64,000 nt of DNA from Heliocybe sulcata (GCA_004369045.1 ML213506.1:62001-126000); one strand, 5' to 3'; positions 32,713 through 45,686 are shown, counted from the stretch's first letter. The notes: a model not told the origin generated them from the sequence alone. Made by a program: numbers and translations.

Positions 32713-35700
32713 CTATGACTCTGCTCCCCTTCCGTCTTCACGCTCTTGGAGAGCTGCGTTATCGAATAGAATACGGAGCGCTTTTGCCGACGCGCCAAGT
32801 GGTACCCCCCTTGAAGGCTGGTCGACGTTCCATGACCAGCAGTGCTCATGTATCTCTGTCATATCCAAGGAATCATCCTGCGGCTCCGGCATCCAGGAGG
32901 CGTCGTCCGAGCCTTCCGATTTTGTTATGACTTTGAGGATACGGAGGACGACGGTTCGGGTGCCCTTGTGCTCCGGTAGTGTCGAGCGTTCGAACTGAAC
33001 CAGAGCTTGCCCTGAACATTACAGCGCTGCTCGTAAGTAGCTCAGAGAATAAAGAGTTGTAGCGACACACCTGTGAGCGGCGTGTAATCGACTCCCTTTA
33101 AGGAGTCATAGTTGCCGGTCCGCCGAGAGATGCGGGAGGTAGGACTTTCGCTGAGGACATAGCAGGCCTCGCTGCTTCCTGATTCGCGGACACAGACTGA
33201 GGACAGGGATGGTAATAGAAGCCGTTCTACTGCTGAGCTTCCTATGACCCAAAGCGACACTCCCATATTTGGAAGATTCACGAGAAACCTCTGTCCGAAC
33301 TTCCAAATGAGAAGGCTACCAGCGCCTGGATGGTGTAACCCTGCCCCGTACGAAGCTGAAATTTGCAGTGCAGTATCTAGCATCTGTTCTGTTACCAAGT
33401 CCTCGGAGAGAAGTTGTGCACGAAGGCAAGAGTACCGAGGCCGGCGAGCAATCTCAAAGAGCGATATATGCCACACCCGGCCGTTTGGTAGCTGCAAGTC
33501 GCGCCCAGTTGAAAACGTAGCCGGGTCCGGGGATCTCGTGGTCCGAAAGCGAACCTGTCCTAATATAGGCGGCGCATCTGACTCGAGATGCCAGTAGAAG
33601 AATCCCCGAGAATCCAGGGGAAAGGACATATGCTTGCGATCACCAGACTGGAAATAGCGCATTTCAACCCTAGATTCTTCAGGCGCCAATGGAAAGCGCA
33701 CGAGTTTCGATCCTCCCCCAGCAAGATCGACGAAGCCTGTGGCATCTAGTCGTGTCTGGTTCAGGGTGCGCAAAGGCAGGGCCGAGCCTTTGCGTAGCAC
33801 AGTGGCGGCGATAGCAGGAATGTCAGACTGGGGAATCCGATGGTCGCCTTGACAGGAGGCAGGACTGTTCAAAGCAGTATCCAGCAGCTCTTCTGTTATG
33901 ATCTCCTCCGACAGGAGATGCGCGCGAAGCCCCGAGTACTTTGACACGCGAGCAATACGAGAGAGTGATATATGCCAAATTCGGCCGTTTGGTAGCTGCA
34001 AGTCGCGCCCAGTTGAAAAGGTAGCCGGGTCAGAGGATCTCGTGGTCCGAAAGCGAACCTGTCCTAATATAGGCGGCGCATCTGACTCGAGATGCCAGTA
34101 GAAGAATCCCCGAGAATCCAGGGGAAAGGACATATGCTTGCGATCACCAGACTGGAAATAGCGCATTTCAACCCTAGATTCTTCAGGCGCCAATGGAAAG
34201 CGCACGAGTTTCGATCCTCCCCCAGCAAGATCGACGAAGCCTGTGGCATCTAGTCGTGTCTGGTTCAGGGTGCGCAATGGCACGGCTGAGCCTTTGCGTG
34301 GCCCGGTGGCAGAGGTAGCAGAAAGATAGGAGGCAGAACTGTTCAGGGCACTATCCAACACCTTCGCCGTTACCAACTTCTCCAAGAGAAGTTGCGCACG
34401 GAGCCCCGAGTACCTTGACGCGCGAGCAATGCGGAACAGCGGTATATTCCAAGTCCCGCCGTCTGGCAGCTGCAGGTCGCACCCAGTTGAAAAGGTAGCC
34501 GGGTCAGAGGATGTCGTGGTGCGAAAGCGGACCTGGCCTGATGCAGGCGGTGCATCTGACTCGAGATGCCAGTAGAAGAATCCCCGAGAACTCAGGGGGA
34601 ATGGCATACGCTTACAATCACCAAGGTAGAAATAGTGCATCTCAAGCCTACGTTCTTCAGGCGCCAATGGAAAGCACACTGCTTTCGTTACTTGCCCAGT
34701 GATATCGACGAAGTCTTCGACATCCAGTCGCGTCTGGTTCAGGGTGCGCAACAGCAGGGCTGAGCCTTTGCGGGGCCCGGTTGCGGGGGTAGCAGGAATG
34801 TTGGACGGAGGAATATGATGCTTGTCTTGATAGATGGTCGTTTTCGCTGCGGATGTGCACCGCTTCTGCAAAAAACTATTGCAGGTAGATGAGAGGTATA
34901 TAGGGGATAACGTGCTCTGGGAGCCTGCAACATAGACCAGATGCTTCCTGTTGCGAACGTCTCGCCAATAGCGAAGCATCCGCTTCGAGGCACTGATGAT
35001 GCTGTTCGCAGGGGCCGTCATCGATTCATCTCACATAAACCGCTGTTAGAGAATAAAACTCGGGCTTTTAATGTTGTAGAGAGAAAAACCTACTGGCGCA
35101 GGAGGACTGATCACTGAAAGTTCGACGACAACTTGCGCGGTTAATTGTCACAGACACGTGACTTTGATCGCATGTGCTGACGTCACGCCATGGAAATAGC
35201 GCTTCAAATGTTGCGACAAGGAATACTCGACCAACCGACGGAAGCGGACGGTCGACGGCCGCGGTTCACATTCTTTCGCTTTGTTTGTTTCATCCTATGG
35301 CAGGATAACTTGCAGCATATATCCTTGTCGCGCTGACATCGAATAGGTTGAGCAATTTTCATCTCTCGGTCGCAAGCACTGATTCGGATTCTAGTGTTCC
35401 ATGCCAGCGAGAATCTGCAATGTCACTCCTTATAAGTCTGCTTCGGACACCATTTATTGCACGGGAATTATTCTCTGTGGAACTACTCCATTTTGCCGTC
35501 CCTTCCACAGATAATTTCCTCAGAAGCGCTGGAACAAGTCACACTGTTCCCTCCAATCCACTCGCCGTTGCTACTCGTCTGCGTCCAGTGCGCTCTCTAA
35601 ATTCTTTGAAGCAGCTCTCTTACACGTTTCATAGAGTGACTTAATATCAGGCGCGGAAAATCAATGGTATACAACTTAAACTGAACTCACTACTCTCATA

Positions 35701-36113
35701 ACTTGGCTCGTCGTGCCTGCGGACTGTACAGCCTTTCCTCCTTCGGATGGACTCGCAATCAGGATCGTGTCGGTGGACTTCCGTTCTTTGGCCGTGTAGC
35801 CAGGATTCAAGCTATATTGTACCGGCTGCTCTTGGACCAATCTTCCGGCGCCGCTTAGCATTGGATTCTCGTCCCGGAAAAGCTATCTCGGTATTTATGC
35901 CGACCATCATTCTCTATTCATCCGCCCAGCCTTCTTTAACTGTCATCCTGCGTCCCATGTGAGCTTTGTTCTGCTAATGCTTTCCTCGGCTGGAATATCT
36001 TGGCGAATAGTGAACCACAGGTTTTAGCCACCATCAAACCAGTTAATATTTTTACATGCGCCGATCTTTGGCTTCGGCTAGGCCTCTCCTTTGTAGGCCT
36101 TCTGACTGGGTCC
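32535..36113. repeat. Right copy of the tandem segmental duplication
   Basis: Corresponds to 27679-32534 without the transposon and with three rather than four internal coding repeats. The non-coding parts are clearly more diverged than some of the coding repeats, which points to gene conversion within the genes. Its right edge (~36113) lies ~600 bp before the MYND-finger gene. Confidence 0.85.
32713..35021 (-). CDS. GFFYWH-repeat protein, right copy, intact, 749 aa
   Basis: Two exons, complement of 33071-35021 and 32713-33011, with a 59-nt intron. Residues 1-85 (MTAPANSIISASKRMLRYWRD...) form a unique N-terminus. Three repeats of ~160 residues follow, each containing LRTLNQTRLD, RGFFYWHLESDAPP, GQVRFRTT, DLQLPNGR-WHISL and a helix ending LL-x-x-AL. 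After them come a unique region (LLIWKFGQRFLVNLP, then VRESGSSEACYVLSE) and, from the second exon, an acidic tail with EIHEHCWSWNVDQP and ILFDNAALQE. The repeats look like a small beta-rich domain of the interaction type; there is no signal peptide or membrane helix. No family I can name. It is the functional partner of the interrupted copy at 27853-31455, so the locus still has one working gene. Confidence 0.82.
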
Positions 36114-36726
36114 GCTTTGACTATCGACCAGTGGCTGCCGCACCCCTCAGCACCTACGGCCCATAGGACAACGGAGGCTGACCATGGATCACCCGCCTTG
36201 CCCATCCTTACAGCTAAGACGAGGAGGTCACCTCGCGGCCGGTACTCTAAAATTTCTTCTGGACATCTGATACTCCACTTCTCCGTCTATATTTCCGTGC
36301 CGCAGAAGGAAGTCTGCATGTATTGCAATCTCGATGTACGGCTTTCTTTGAGGGAATCAGCCAGGGCGACATACCCTTCAATGTTACTTTCAGCCCCGCT
36401 CGTCACCCGCCAGTCAATTTGGTCTCAAGAATTTCCCTACATCAACCCTTCAGGATAGCGCCGTGTGGGAATGACCTTGCCTGGCATACCGAGCTCTGGG
36501 AACTCATTCCTTGTATCCAGTATCCGATGGCCAAGCAGCTGGTTGACCGGGTCAATGCAATGCGTGAATCATGGCGTCGCTCAACGCAGTGCTTGATTCC
36601 AAGGAAGGGCATCAGGACACCTGATATAGACCACTTCTCTCCACGTGGCGAAGCACGAGGTTCAGTCGTGGCTTTCTGAGTATAAGGGCGCTCGCAGTGC
36701 GTTTCTGTCCTTTGTCTCCTCCCACC
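35022..36726. other. Intergenic: duplicated upstream sequence, then promoter of the MYND gene
   Basis: 35022-36113 matches 31456-32534 (for example tgagca-tttcatctctcggt-type sequence near 35350). 36114-36726 is unique. A plus-strand open stretch at 36000-36458 crosses the duplication edge and lacks a proper start, so it is not called a gene. Confidence 0.55.
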
Positions 36727-39700
36727 ATGGCCTCACCTTTGGTTTGGCCGTTCAAGACGTTCTTCTACCCTGTCGGAAACACACCCGCTGTCTGTCTCAC
36801 GCAGGACCTCCCGCCTGGGCAGTCCGCCGATGTGCTTCTCCTTGGGTGTGGCGATGCGAGGAACGTCCTCTATACTGTCTACGCAGATTTACCGGTTCCA
36901 TCAGGCGAGGTTTCATTGAACGATGGTCTGAGCTTCATACTGACGTTTTCGACGAGTAGGACCTCGAAAACTCGACTTCACATGCTGCGACTATCAGCCG
37001 GCGATTTTAGGTTGGTAAAGATCCCTTTCGCTTTATTAGTTCTTTCTGACGCGTGTCCACAGCCCGCAATATCTTGCTGTACGTCCTCATTGCGGAGAAC
37101 GAACCTATAGATCAGATTTGGAACGTCTACTATCACTTCTTCTTTGACGACTCATCACTCTCTGTGCTCGTCAAACACTGCAACGTGCTGCTCGCCGAGT
37201 CCAGCACTGTAGACCATTGGCACCATGGAAAGTACGGCTCTTGGCTGAAATTTCTGGACAGTCACACGCTGTGGGAAGTTCGGAGATATTGGCAATCGTA
37301 TGTGAACTTCCGGAGCGTCGACTCGAGGAAGGCCGCGCACCTTCGAAAGCAATACCAGAAGCTCGCAGAGCGGAATACGGGCGATACAGAGAATATAAGC
37401 GCCTCGCGCGCGACGGGCCCGCTGATCATCCATGCAATAGAAACGATGTCAAAACTGTACAGTCAATTCTGGGAGTCTGGTACCACGTTCGTCCGCGCCA
37501 AAGACGTGCGGCTGGCCAGGCTGATCAACCCGACCTTTGTCTACTCTATCGAGGGCGAGAAGTTTGAACCTCACTATGGAACCTTTCCTATACAGAACTT
37601 CCACCTGGCAGAAGCGTTCGCTGCTGGCTCCTCCGGTGCCTCACCCGTCGGTTCCGCGCAGAGAGTACTCGATGTTGCAAAGGGACAGTTCTCGGCCTGG
37701 TGCGCTCGTTTCAGGCAGGCAGTTCGTGCGCAGGGCAGTCCCTCTGTCGTTATACGGTTCTACACTGGCGATGCCATTGCGTTCTGCTCGGGACTGTCTC
37801 ATTTCTCCCGAACAGGAGATCCTATGGCTCCGCTGTATGCCACCGCTTGGCACGGTCGACCTGTGCATCTGGACTGCATCGATTCTACGAATTCCCACGC
37901 ATCCTTCGATGCTATCGATACCTCGAACCTCACAGATCACCTTGGCTTGCTCAACATCCTTCTAGTTGCAGAGCCGCTCTTGAAGAATGGCCCTGATTGT
38001 TGCCCGGTTCTGTACACAGAGTCGCTGATTGCAACAGGTCGGCATGCTGCCCATTCATTCCTCGAGAGGTTGTGTGGTGATCCACAACTCATGGCAATCC
38101 TCATTGGACTCGCCCCCCGCCCCTACCTCACCGCGTATTCGACAACCTCGCACAGTCACGAACTCATGATGCGCGGCTTTGCGGGCAGTCCTAGTGTGGC
38201 ACAGTATCATGAGCGCGTTCCATGGGTTCGACCTGCTGGCGGCGACGGCTCTCGTCTGCCCGGGAGTGGGGGCACCCTGCGACTTCGGGGTGTTTCTGGA
38301 GTAGCGGACATTGGGTCGCTGTTCTTTGAAATCTACGATAGAATGCTGGCATACGAAAGGAATGGCATGGCGGAGCTGTTCCGCCTCATGTCGAACCAAT
38401 CGAGTGAGGATATGATCACCGATTACATGGAGAAGCAAAACATCCGCTACACTCGGAAGTCCTTTGCTCTGCTACTCGCGCACATCAAAGACAGAGTCGA
38501 GTTTTCGGACGACGAGTGGACACAGGCGGTCGATTTATTCATGGAAAAGGTGGAGAGGGATACGCGACGGCTTATAGGAATGAACTTCTACCAGGATCTG
38601 TGTCTCCAACTGCATAGCCATGGGCTGTATACGCCCCGTTGGTTGCGGCAGGACTGGACGGATATGCCTGAGTCTCAGAGCATGCCCGCAGGCATCTTTC
38701 CCGGGTGGCCTCGGATTCCGCCAATCCTATGTGTCGTGTTGACGGTCCCTTGCCGGGCCCTGCGGCCATTGTTGGACCGGACTGGCAATGTAGACTCGAG
38801 TACGAAGCCGTCACCGATACTCCTCCTTCAGTTGAACGCAGGGGGTGGCCTTTCCAATACATTCTCGTCGCTAAACGCTGTACCCGGTGAACTTGACGTA
38901 TCGTCGGATCCGCCTACACTCAAGACGGAAGGGCAGTTCACAGATGCTACAACATTCGTGTTCTGCTGCTGGATTCCTGCAGCGGTCCTCACATTCCCTC
39001 GGACAAGCGTTCACCTTGTGATCCAGAATACACCCTACAACGTGGGCGAATACATATCAGAGCTTGACCCGACTCTGAGTCTGTACAGTGCTCGCCTCTC
39101 AGACAAGAACAGTGTGCGAGTTCTTCGGTGCCTGCCGAACATCACCTCGCCTCCGCCGGTACAAACCACCGCAAGGCACTCTCCACCTTCGACGTCTTCA
39201 CCTGCCGATTCGCTTCACGTCAACGTGAACATCGCCGACTTGGGGATATCTTCTTTGACCGTCCGCTGCGATGTTCATGACGAGCGCAGTAGGAGCGATC
39301 TTGCGCAAGGTGCGGCTGTCACGAGCATTGTGGCTGGACCATGCACTGTAGAGGTGTCTATTGGCAGCCACAAGCGCTTGCTCTGCTATCCGTACCCTGT
39401 GATAGGAGAACAACGGAAGCTTAGGATCGCACGCAAGTCCTCCTACGTTGAGGTTTGTCTTCAGAACTCTCCCCGTAGACTCTTACTGACGTTCATCGTA
39501 CCGCTCAGGTGGTCGCCTCTCCATCCGGTCCACTGTCTTCTGGAGGCTATCTATTCCATCCATTCCCGGTTCTCCAGCGACAATCCCCTTTCAGTTGGGG
39601 CATGCGTACTATCAACCTTGACATCCTCCCTGCTCTCGACATACGTGATGAAACAATTCTACAATGGCTGAATCCGCATGTCAGCTTTCAATTCTCCGAC

Positions 39701-40510
39701 CGCGAGAGGGCCCTGAGAGAGAGCGGCGCAGGGCAGTCAGATGTCCTGATGAACGTGAAGGACAGCATACACTGTATCCTGCTTTCATTTGTCGGTCTCG
39801 ACCCTTACAAGGACCGACCTCGCGCTTTCGGCCTGTCCGACCCTGACGGGGGTGGCGTCCACACCTTGCTGTTCGTAGACAAGTTGCGGCTGGATCTATC
39901 TGCCTTTACTGTCGTAGCAGATGTCGCGGTTCTGCCATTGGAGCACAGTCTCATGCTTCGTCTCAGGGCTGGTCTCCAGACTCTGACGAACCATGGACTT
40001 CGCACCGTGAATACTCGCGGGCCGGAGACTGTGGCGTGGAGGAAGCTCCTCCCGGCAATGGTCGAACGTTGCCGCACCTGGCAACATAAAGAAGACTGTC
40101 AGTACCGCACTGGTGCAGCGAGTTCAGACCATACGAGTATTCCTATTTCACTTGAAATGGGGGAGCCATGTCTGTGCGCCTGCGGCCGCAGCGTCAACTT
40201 GGAAACTCTTCGTAATCTGGAGGCGCTACCCAGCTGGAAGTACTTCCGCCCCTTCGCGACGCGAGCGGCTCTGGCCCCGCTTTTTGCAGTGTCGTATGTT
40301 GAAGCGGTGGCGGGGTCGTTGGGTAGGGCTGTGAAAGAGGTCCGCGATCGTCATCGTCCGGCCTCGGGCCTTACGGAAAAGTGTAGGTCGTGTGGTGGGG
40401 TTGGAAAGCCGGATCTGTTGGTGTGCGGTAGATGCAAGGGGGTTAAATACTGTTCGTCTGAATGTCAGCGCAAGGACTGGAAAGGGCATAAGGCGGTATG
40501 CGCGGCGTGA
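36727..40510 (+). CDS. Large MYND-type zinc-finger protein (DUF4470-like N-terminus), 1206 aa
   Basis: Exons 36727-36904, 36960-37010, 37063-39452 and 39509-40510. The start ATG sits in a strong context (caccATGg) and gives MASPLVWPFKTFFYPVGNTP, the usual opening of this agaricomycete family; residues 20-120 (LPPGQSADVLLLGCGDARN, RKLDFTCCDYQPAILARN) are its conserved N-terminal domain, which resembles a methyltransferase-like GCGD fold. The C-terminus (about 1165-1204) is a complete MYND finger: CRSCGG, LVCGRCKGVKYCSSECQ, WKGHKAVC. MYND fingers bind proline-rich peptides, often in transcription control; the role of this family is unknown. The first intron (36905-36959) needs a GC donor. Family size, order and frame all fit an intact gene. 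Confidence 0.9.
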
Positions 40511-41158
40511 ATTGTAGGCGGTACCTGCTATCTCCTGTCTTGCTTCTCTCAATTTGTAGGACACCCTAGGCTGTCGAGCATGGTGCCAGGACACTCTCTG
40601 TCGCGAGGAGAAGCACAGCTAGCATGTCATACGTCATCCACCTTCAACTGCCCGCCTCACGCTTGTCGTGTAGATTTACGGCGCGATTCTGCGCACTCTA
40701 TCCTGTTGATAGACGCCATACCGCTGAACCTTGATTACCTACCAGAGCTTTGACGTACAGATGATTTCCGCCACCACACTAGCCTTTCGAAGCTACGCAA
40801 CCGCCGAGTGATATACATGTACTATCATCGTGATGAGAGTTGCATACCTCAGTAAGCAGCCGTCAAATGCAAGATGATAGGCCTAGCGAGCAGCAAATAC
40901 CTAAGTACGGGAAAGCTTCAGGGCAGCAAGCAGGATTACTTGATGGTCCATAGCCTGCAGGACGAGGTGCCTGTTTGATGTCCAAACTGCACCGGTTTGA
41001 CGATCTTCGGCGATCTCCGGCGGTTGCAGGAAAGTTCAAAGCATGCGTGCCTCGAGCGTGATAACTCCTTGAGGAAAGGCTGCATCGATGGATAATAGGG
41101 CGAGGACAGTAGAAAGGTCTGCGCGGCCAGAGTGTGTTCACGGGGGTTCGCTCTTACG
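40511..41158. other. Intergenic, no gene seen
   Basis: About 650 bp between the MYND gene and 7-TM copy C, on the same strand. Short frames only. Confidence 0.5.
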
Positions 41159-42750
41159 ATGTCGAGCCTCAATTGGAACCAGGTCAGCTCCTCTTCCTCA
41201 TACGTGCGCAGTTACGCATCTCACACTTGGCAATATTTCAGCGGAACATAATCGCCCTCTTCGTGCGTACTACAAGCTTTGACTGACAAATCCTACTAAC
41301 TCTCAGACGGACAGGTCTCCACCTTCTGCTGGGGTACGATCACTACCACTCTCGTCGCCGACGTTTATCGCATCTGATTGCTCTTCCTCTCCACAGGTGT
41401 CTACACGATGCTATTTGGAGCGGCCGTGTATGCGCTTCTCTCGCCCAAGCAGCCGTCCCACCTCCGGTGGCGATTTCTGGCGGTGACTGTGTCGCTCTAC
41501 GCACTGTCGACTGCTCAGGCGGTGCTCATGTTCTGGCAAGCCTTCGTCTCCACAGACCTCGAATCCGATGTGGACAGTGCTGTGCTGCTGCATGAGCACC
41601 TCCTGTTTGATATTGGTGGAACCATCGGAGGGGTAATCATTCCAATCGCAAAGTGGGTATTCGTTCACTTCAATCACCGAAGCATATTGTTCTGAATGTC
41701 GTCTCAGCCTCATTGCAGATGGACTCCTGGTTTGTGCTCACCCCGGCATTTTCGCGTCTTTGCGGGGCGCTGAAAGGCTTTGGTGCAGACTTGGCGGTGT
41801 TACGTGCTATGGTACAGGCGCTTCATCGTGCTCGTAGTTCCTATCATCTTGCTGCTCACAGGCACAGGTGCGTCCACTATCATCTGCCTGAGATTCACGT
41901 GGACTGACTTGGGTTTAAAGCCTGCGGCCTCGCCCAGGCCTACTTCAGCATCAAGCTGTACTTGATTAGACTGCACATCCCCGCAGACGTGACCGAACCG
42001 CCACCTAACTGGTGGACACTGGTCGCACAAAGCAACGCTATTAGCGTTGTGGTGTACGTATGCTCGTGCGTCACGAACCTGTTGATGAGCGGTCTGATTG
42101 GTACGCCCTTCCTGCTCTTGGCGAGGTTGTACGCACCGAATATCGCTTCAGCGTTCCGGATCTGGAAAGCAACGCAAGGGTTTGGCAAGAGAAAGGGCGC
42201 GTACACCCAGGTGGCCTTTACTGTGTACGTTTCAGCAGGTCAATTCGTTCTCGATACTGACATTACAGCCCGCAATAGGCTGGAGACGGGGGTGCTCTAT
42301 GCTATCTGCCTATTGCTCACCGCAATCTGGTCGCCTTTGCAGCAAAACAGCACCTCCAATGCGATGGTTGTCGCAATTGTGAGATAGCTCGTCTCATGAC
42401 CTTGTGATATGCTGACGGGTGTCTCCCTGCACTTTCATAGAACGTTATCACGAGTATCCTGCAACAGCTGGTGGTAAGTGCCGCCGATTAGTAACCAGTT
42501 CGTGACGTGGACTTGCATTATACAGGGAATCTTCCCGACGGTTATCATCCTCCTCGTCGCTTTGGGCAAGTCATCCGAGCAGACGGTCATATTCACCGAG
42601 AGGTCGGATTATCAGCGAGATGACGTCTCGTCTATCCATTTCGCCGGTCCACCTGCGACTTCCAAAGCAAGGCGGAGTGTAACGCGGGAGCAGACTATCG
42701 AGCTCCAGGATACGGATACGGTTTCGAACCGGAAGGCTGAAGAGGTCTGA
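41159..42750 (+). CDS. Seven-transmembrane protein, MxxLNWNQ family, copy C, 343 aa, 11 exons
   Basis: Exons: 41159-41182, 41242-41262, 41315-41333, 41397-41652, 41708-41729, 41789-41867, 41921-42100, 42152-42224, 42279-42378, 42441-42473, 42526-42750. Total coding length 1032 nt, exactly that of copy A, although the fourth and last exons differ. Start MSSLNWNQ; the short exons 2 and 3 give RNIIALF and VSTFCWG, leading into VYTMLFGAAVYALLSPKQ. Conserved marks TWRCYVLWYRR and AFRIWKATQGFG are present, as is the last-helix GIFPTVIILLVAL. About seven membrane helices with a short acidic tail. Most similar to copy D, 850 bp downstream (shared LYALSTAQAVLMFWQAFVST). Function unknown. Confidence 0.88.
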
Positions 42751-43596
42751 GACGATAGGTCCGCAGGCGCTCGGGTCCAGCGTTTCACAGGTGTAATTTA
42801 GCTCTGTCAGCTTACTGGGGATCCTCGCTTTTATCCATAGCAATTTTTAGGGAGTATGTCATGCTGCATAATCTGAAACATACGGAACGAGCAGGGCGGC
42901 CGGGGAGTTCCGGTGTGCTCGAGGTGTTGCGATCAGCACAGGAAGTCTATCAATGAACGTGGCATGTGCCACACCATGTATGCATAATATGCGGTGTAGA
43001 GGCGGCTGTGGCTGTGATGGTATCAACGCTACATCCGATCGAAGGAAAACTATAATGCATCGCTAGATCCGACCCTTCGTATTTTTACCTATACTAGTGA
43101 GCAGGCAATATATTGTAGAATATGAAGCCGTGTCGACGGTCAAGGGACTAGTCGACCATTGCAGCGTCTGCTTCCGTGTGGCGCACTAGGGGAGGTTCGG
43201 GATCCGTGGGAAGAGCGCAATGATTGACATGCACAGCTTTCCCAGAAGCTTTGATTTGCAAGACTACGAACCTTATTAACTCCGGTATGCTTCAGTTGCA
43301 TCTTGTCTGACGCGAGCTGAACGTTGAGCACTAAACATTAGCCGCAATACTTTTTCGTTTGATCTCGCATATCGATGAAGATGGCAAGGCTAAGAAGGGA
43401 CCCCAGTACAAGCTGCTATCCGGACTCAAGGATGAGCGCCCGCCGCGCGTATCATACGAGAGCCTTGTAACTCCTTTAGGAAAGGTTATTCGTGCTGATC
43501 GGCTGAGCAGCGGGCCCGTGGGCCTTCAATAAGCGGGTCCTATAATTTATTTAACATCCTATAGCGGGACGAGTGCACGCGATTTCGTCTTCGACC
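42751..43596. other. Intergenic region between 7-TM copies C and D
   Basis: About 850 bp without a supported gene. A/T-rich tataatttatttaa at about 43540-43555 may act as the core promoter of copy D. Confidence 0.5.
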
Positions 43597-45223
43597 ATGT
43601 CGGATCTGAACTGGAACCAGGTGCGCAGCATTGCTTCAAGTGAATTGTGTCGCGCTCAAGAGAGGCTCTAGCGGAACATGATAGCCCTTTTCGTACGTCG
43701 AGATCGATTCTATGACTCGACGATGCTGACCGGCAGTGCTCCTACAAGGTCTCAACGTTCTGTTGGGGTAGGCACGTCATCTCTCGAGCAACGATCTATC
43801 TTGACAGTTCTCAAAAGGCCTTTACACCGCACTCTTTGGAGCATGCATATACGCACTTCTGTCACCCAAGGGATCGCAGGAACTTCAAAAGACGTTCTTG
43901 CTCGTAACCGTAGTGCTCTATGCGCTATCCACCGCTCAGGCAGTGCTTATGTTCTGGCAAGCCTTCGTCTCCACCGACCTCGCGTCCGTCGCGGACGCTA
44001 GCGTATTGAGGCACGAACGCCTCCTCGTCGACATTGGCGGTATCATTGGGCAGGCTTTCACTCCATGCGCGACGTGCGTGTTATCCTTGCCGTATTGCAT
44101 TAGCTCTTAATGATTCGCAGTTTGGATCCGCTAGGCTTGTTGCAGATGGGCTACTGGTTGGTTACGGGGGCCATTACTTTTTTCATAATATCACTTCTGA
44201 TTCCCAATTCGCAAAGATATGGCGATGCTACGCGCTGTGGAGCAGGCGACTCTCTGTCATCATTGTTCCTACCTTCCTGCTGCTCGCGGGAGTTGGTGCG
44301 TACGAAAGCTCCATCAATAACGGGACACTAACAGGATCGCTGTCATCTGAAGCGTGTGGATTCGCGCAGGTTGGAATTTCCGCTAGGCTTTACTCAATAA
44401 GACTGCACGCACCTCTGGACGAAGTCGAACCCCCGCCTATATGGGCCGTACTGGTTTCCCGTGCGAACACCATCACTACCGTGATGTATGTAACATCCTG
44501 CGTCACGAATATCATGATGAGTGGCTTGATAGGTTTGCATCCTTTCTCTTGTCGGGACTCGGGGTGCTTATCGTTGAGCAGCATTCCGGATTTGGGATGG
44601 GGCCCGGGATATAGGCAAGAGAAAGACCAGATATCACCGCATAGCATCTCTCTTGTACGTTCCCGAAACTCACTCTTGAGTCTCTTCGTTGTTCACGTGT
44701 CTCTACGAAATAGTCTTGAGACGGGTGTTCTGTATGCGATTTGCCAGCTACTGGCTGCAATCTGGTTTCCTCTCCAAGAAAACAGTACATCCGGAGCGAT
44801 TATCATCGCGGTCGTCAGTCAATCTTTGTTAGCATTCAGGGATATCCGTACTGATCCGAACTTTCTTCTACCCCGCATAGGACACAATCTCCAACATACT
44901 GCAGCAACTCGTGGTGCGTCTCACCTTCCAGTCCAACATCCGCAGTTCAAGCTCACGCTCACGCTCTCGAATAGGGAATATTCCCGACAGTCATCATCCT
45001 GCTTGTCGCGCTCGGCAAAACAGCCCAACAGACCACGGAATACAGCTTAAGCGCCGGGGAAACCCCTCGCAGACCGAGCGAGATCTCCGCAATCCTGTTC
45101 GCGACCCCGCCTCCTGGAGTCAAGATGACCGAGGCGAGGGGCGCGACGAGTACTGTCGAGCTGGAGCAGGGAAGTATCGTTATGACATCCACTAGTCGGG
45201 AGCAGAAGGCGGAAAAGGTTTGA
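43597..45223 (+). CDS. Seven-transmembrane protein, MxxLNWNQ family, copy D, 351 aa, 11 exons
   Basis: Exons: 43597-43620, 43672-43692, 43749-43767, 43818-44073, 44135-44156, 44217-44295, 44353-44532, 44582-44654, 44714-44813, 44881-44913, 44975-45223. Start MSDLNWNQ; RNMIALF plus VSTFCWG complete helix 1, followed by LYTALFGACIYALLSPKG. The intracellular marks IWRCYALWSRR and AFRIWDGARDIG are kept. The tail of ~60 residues is Ser/Thr/Glu-rich. Exon sizes equal those of copy C except the last, and the two are head-to-tail neighbours, so they arose by tandem duplication. No lesion seen. Confidence 0.88.
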
Positions 45224-45686
45224 AATATCGGAACGCCGAGCTGGTGGGGATTATTGTGCGCGTGATTATAGGCGGCTGGATCTGCGAACATGGCTATCGT
45301 TATATATTCCCTATAATAGCGGCTCGTATACTATAGTGGACTTCGTGGAAATTAACTAAAATTGAATAATTAACTCGGAGAGGGGATCCTGCGTCGCTGC
45401 TTAGCATCGCGGGCTAGGTGATATTTTTCCTTATTGCAATGGCCCGGATCGATGCCGACGAAGAGACAAAACCACGCAGCTGGAAGGAACCTCTAGCTTA
45501 CGACTTGTTCTGCTCCGATCCACAATCAGTTTTCCTCCGCCCAATCCGCCTCGTGGTGGCCGAGAGGAATCCACTCGGTATTTCTCGCGACCACTCAAAC
45601 ATGCGACCGTATTCTCTACTAAACCTCATCGACATAATCAGACCTACGACAAGCTCGTGTGTACGAAGAATCCGATCCCGAAGGGA
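45224..45686. other. Intergenic 3' region between convergent genes
   Basis: Lies between the stop codons of 7-TM copy D (plus) and the FSH1-like gene (minus). No other feature seen. Confidence 0.5.

Noticed and set aside
36000-36458. Plus-strand open stretch of 152 codons
   Set aside because: Crosses the edge of the segmental duplication, begins without ATG and has no homologous frame in the left copy.
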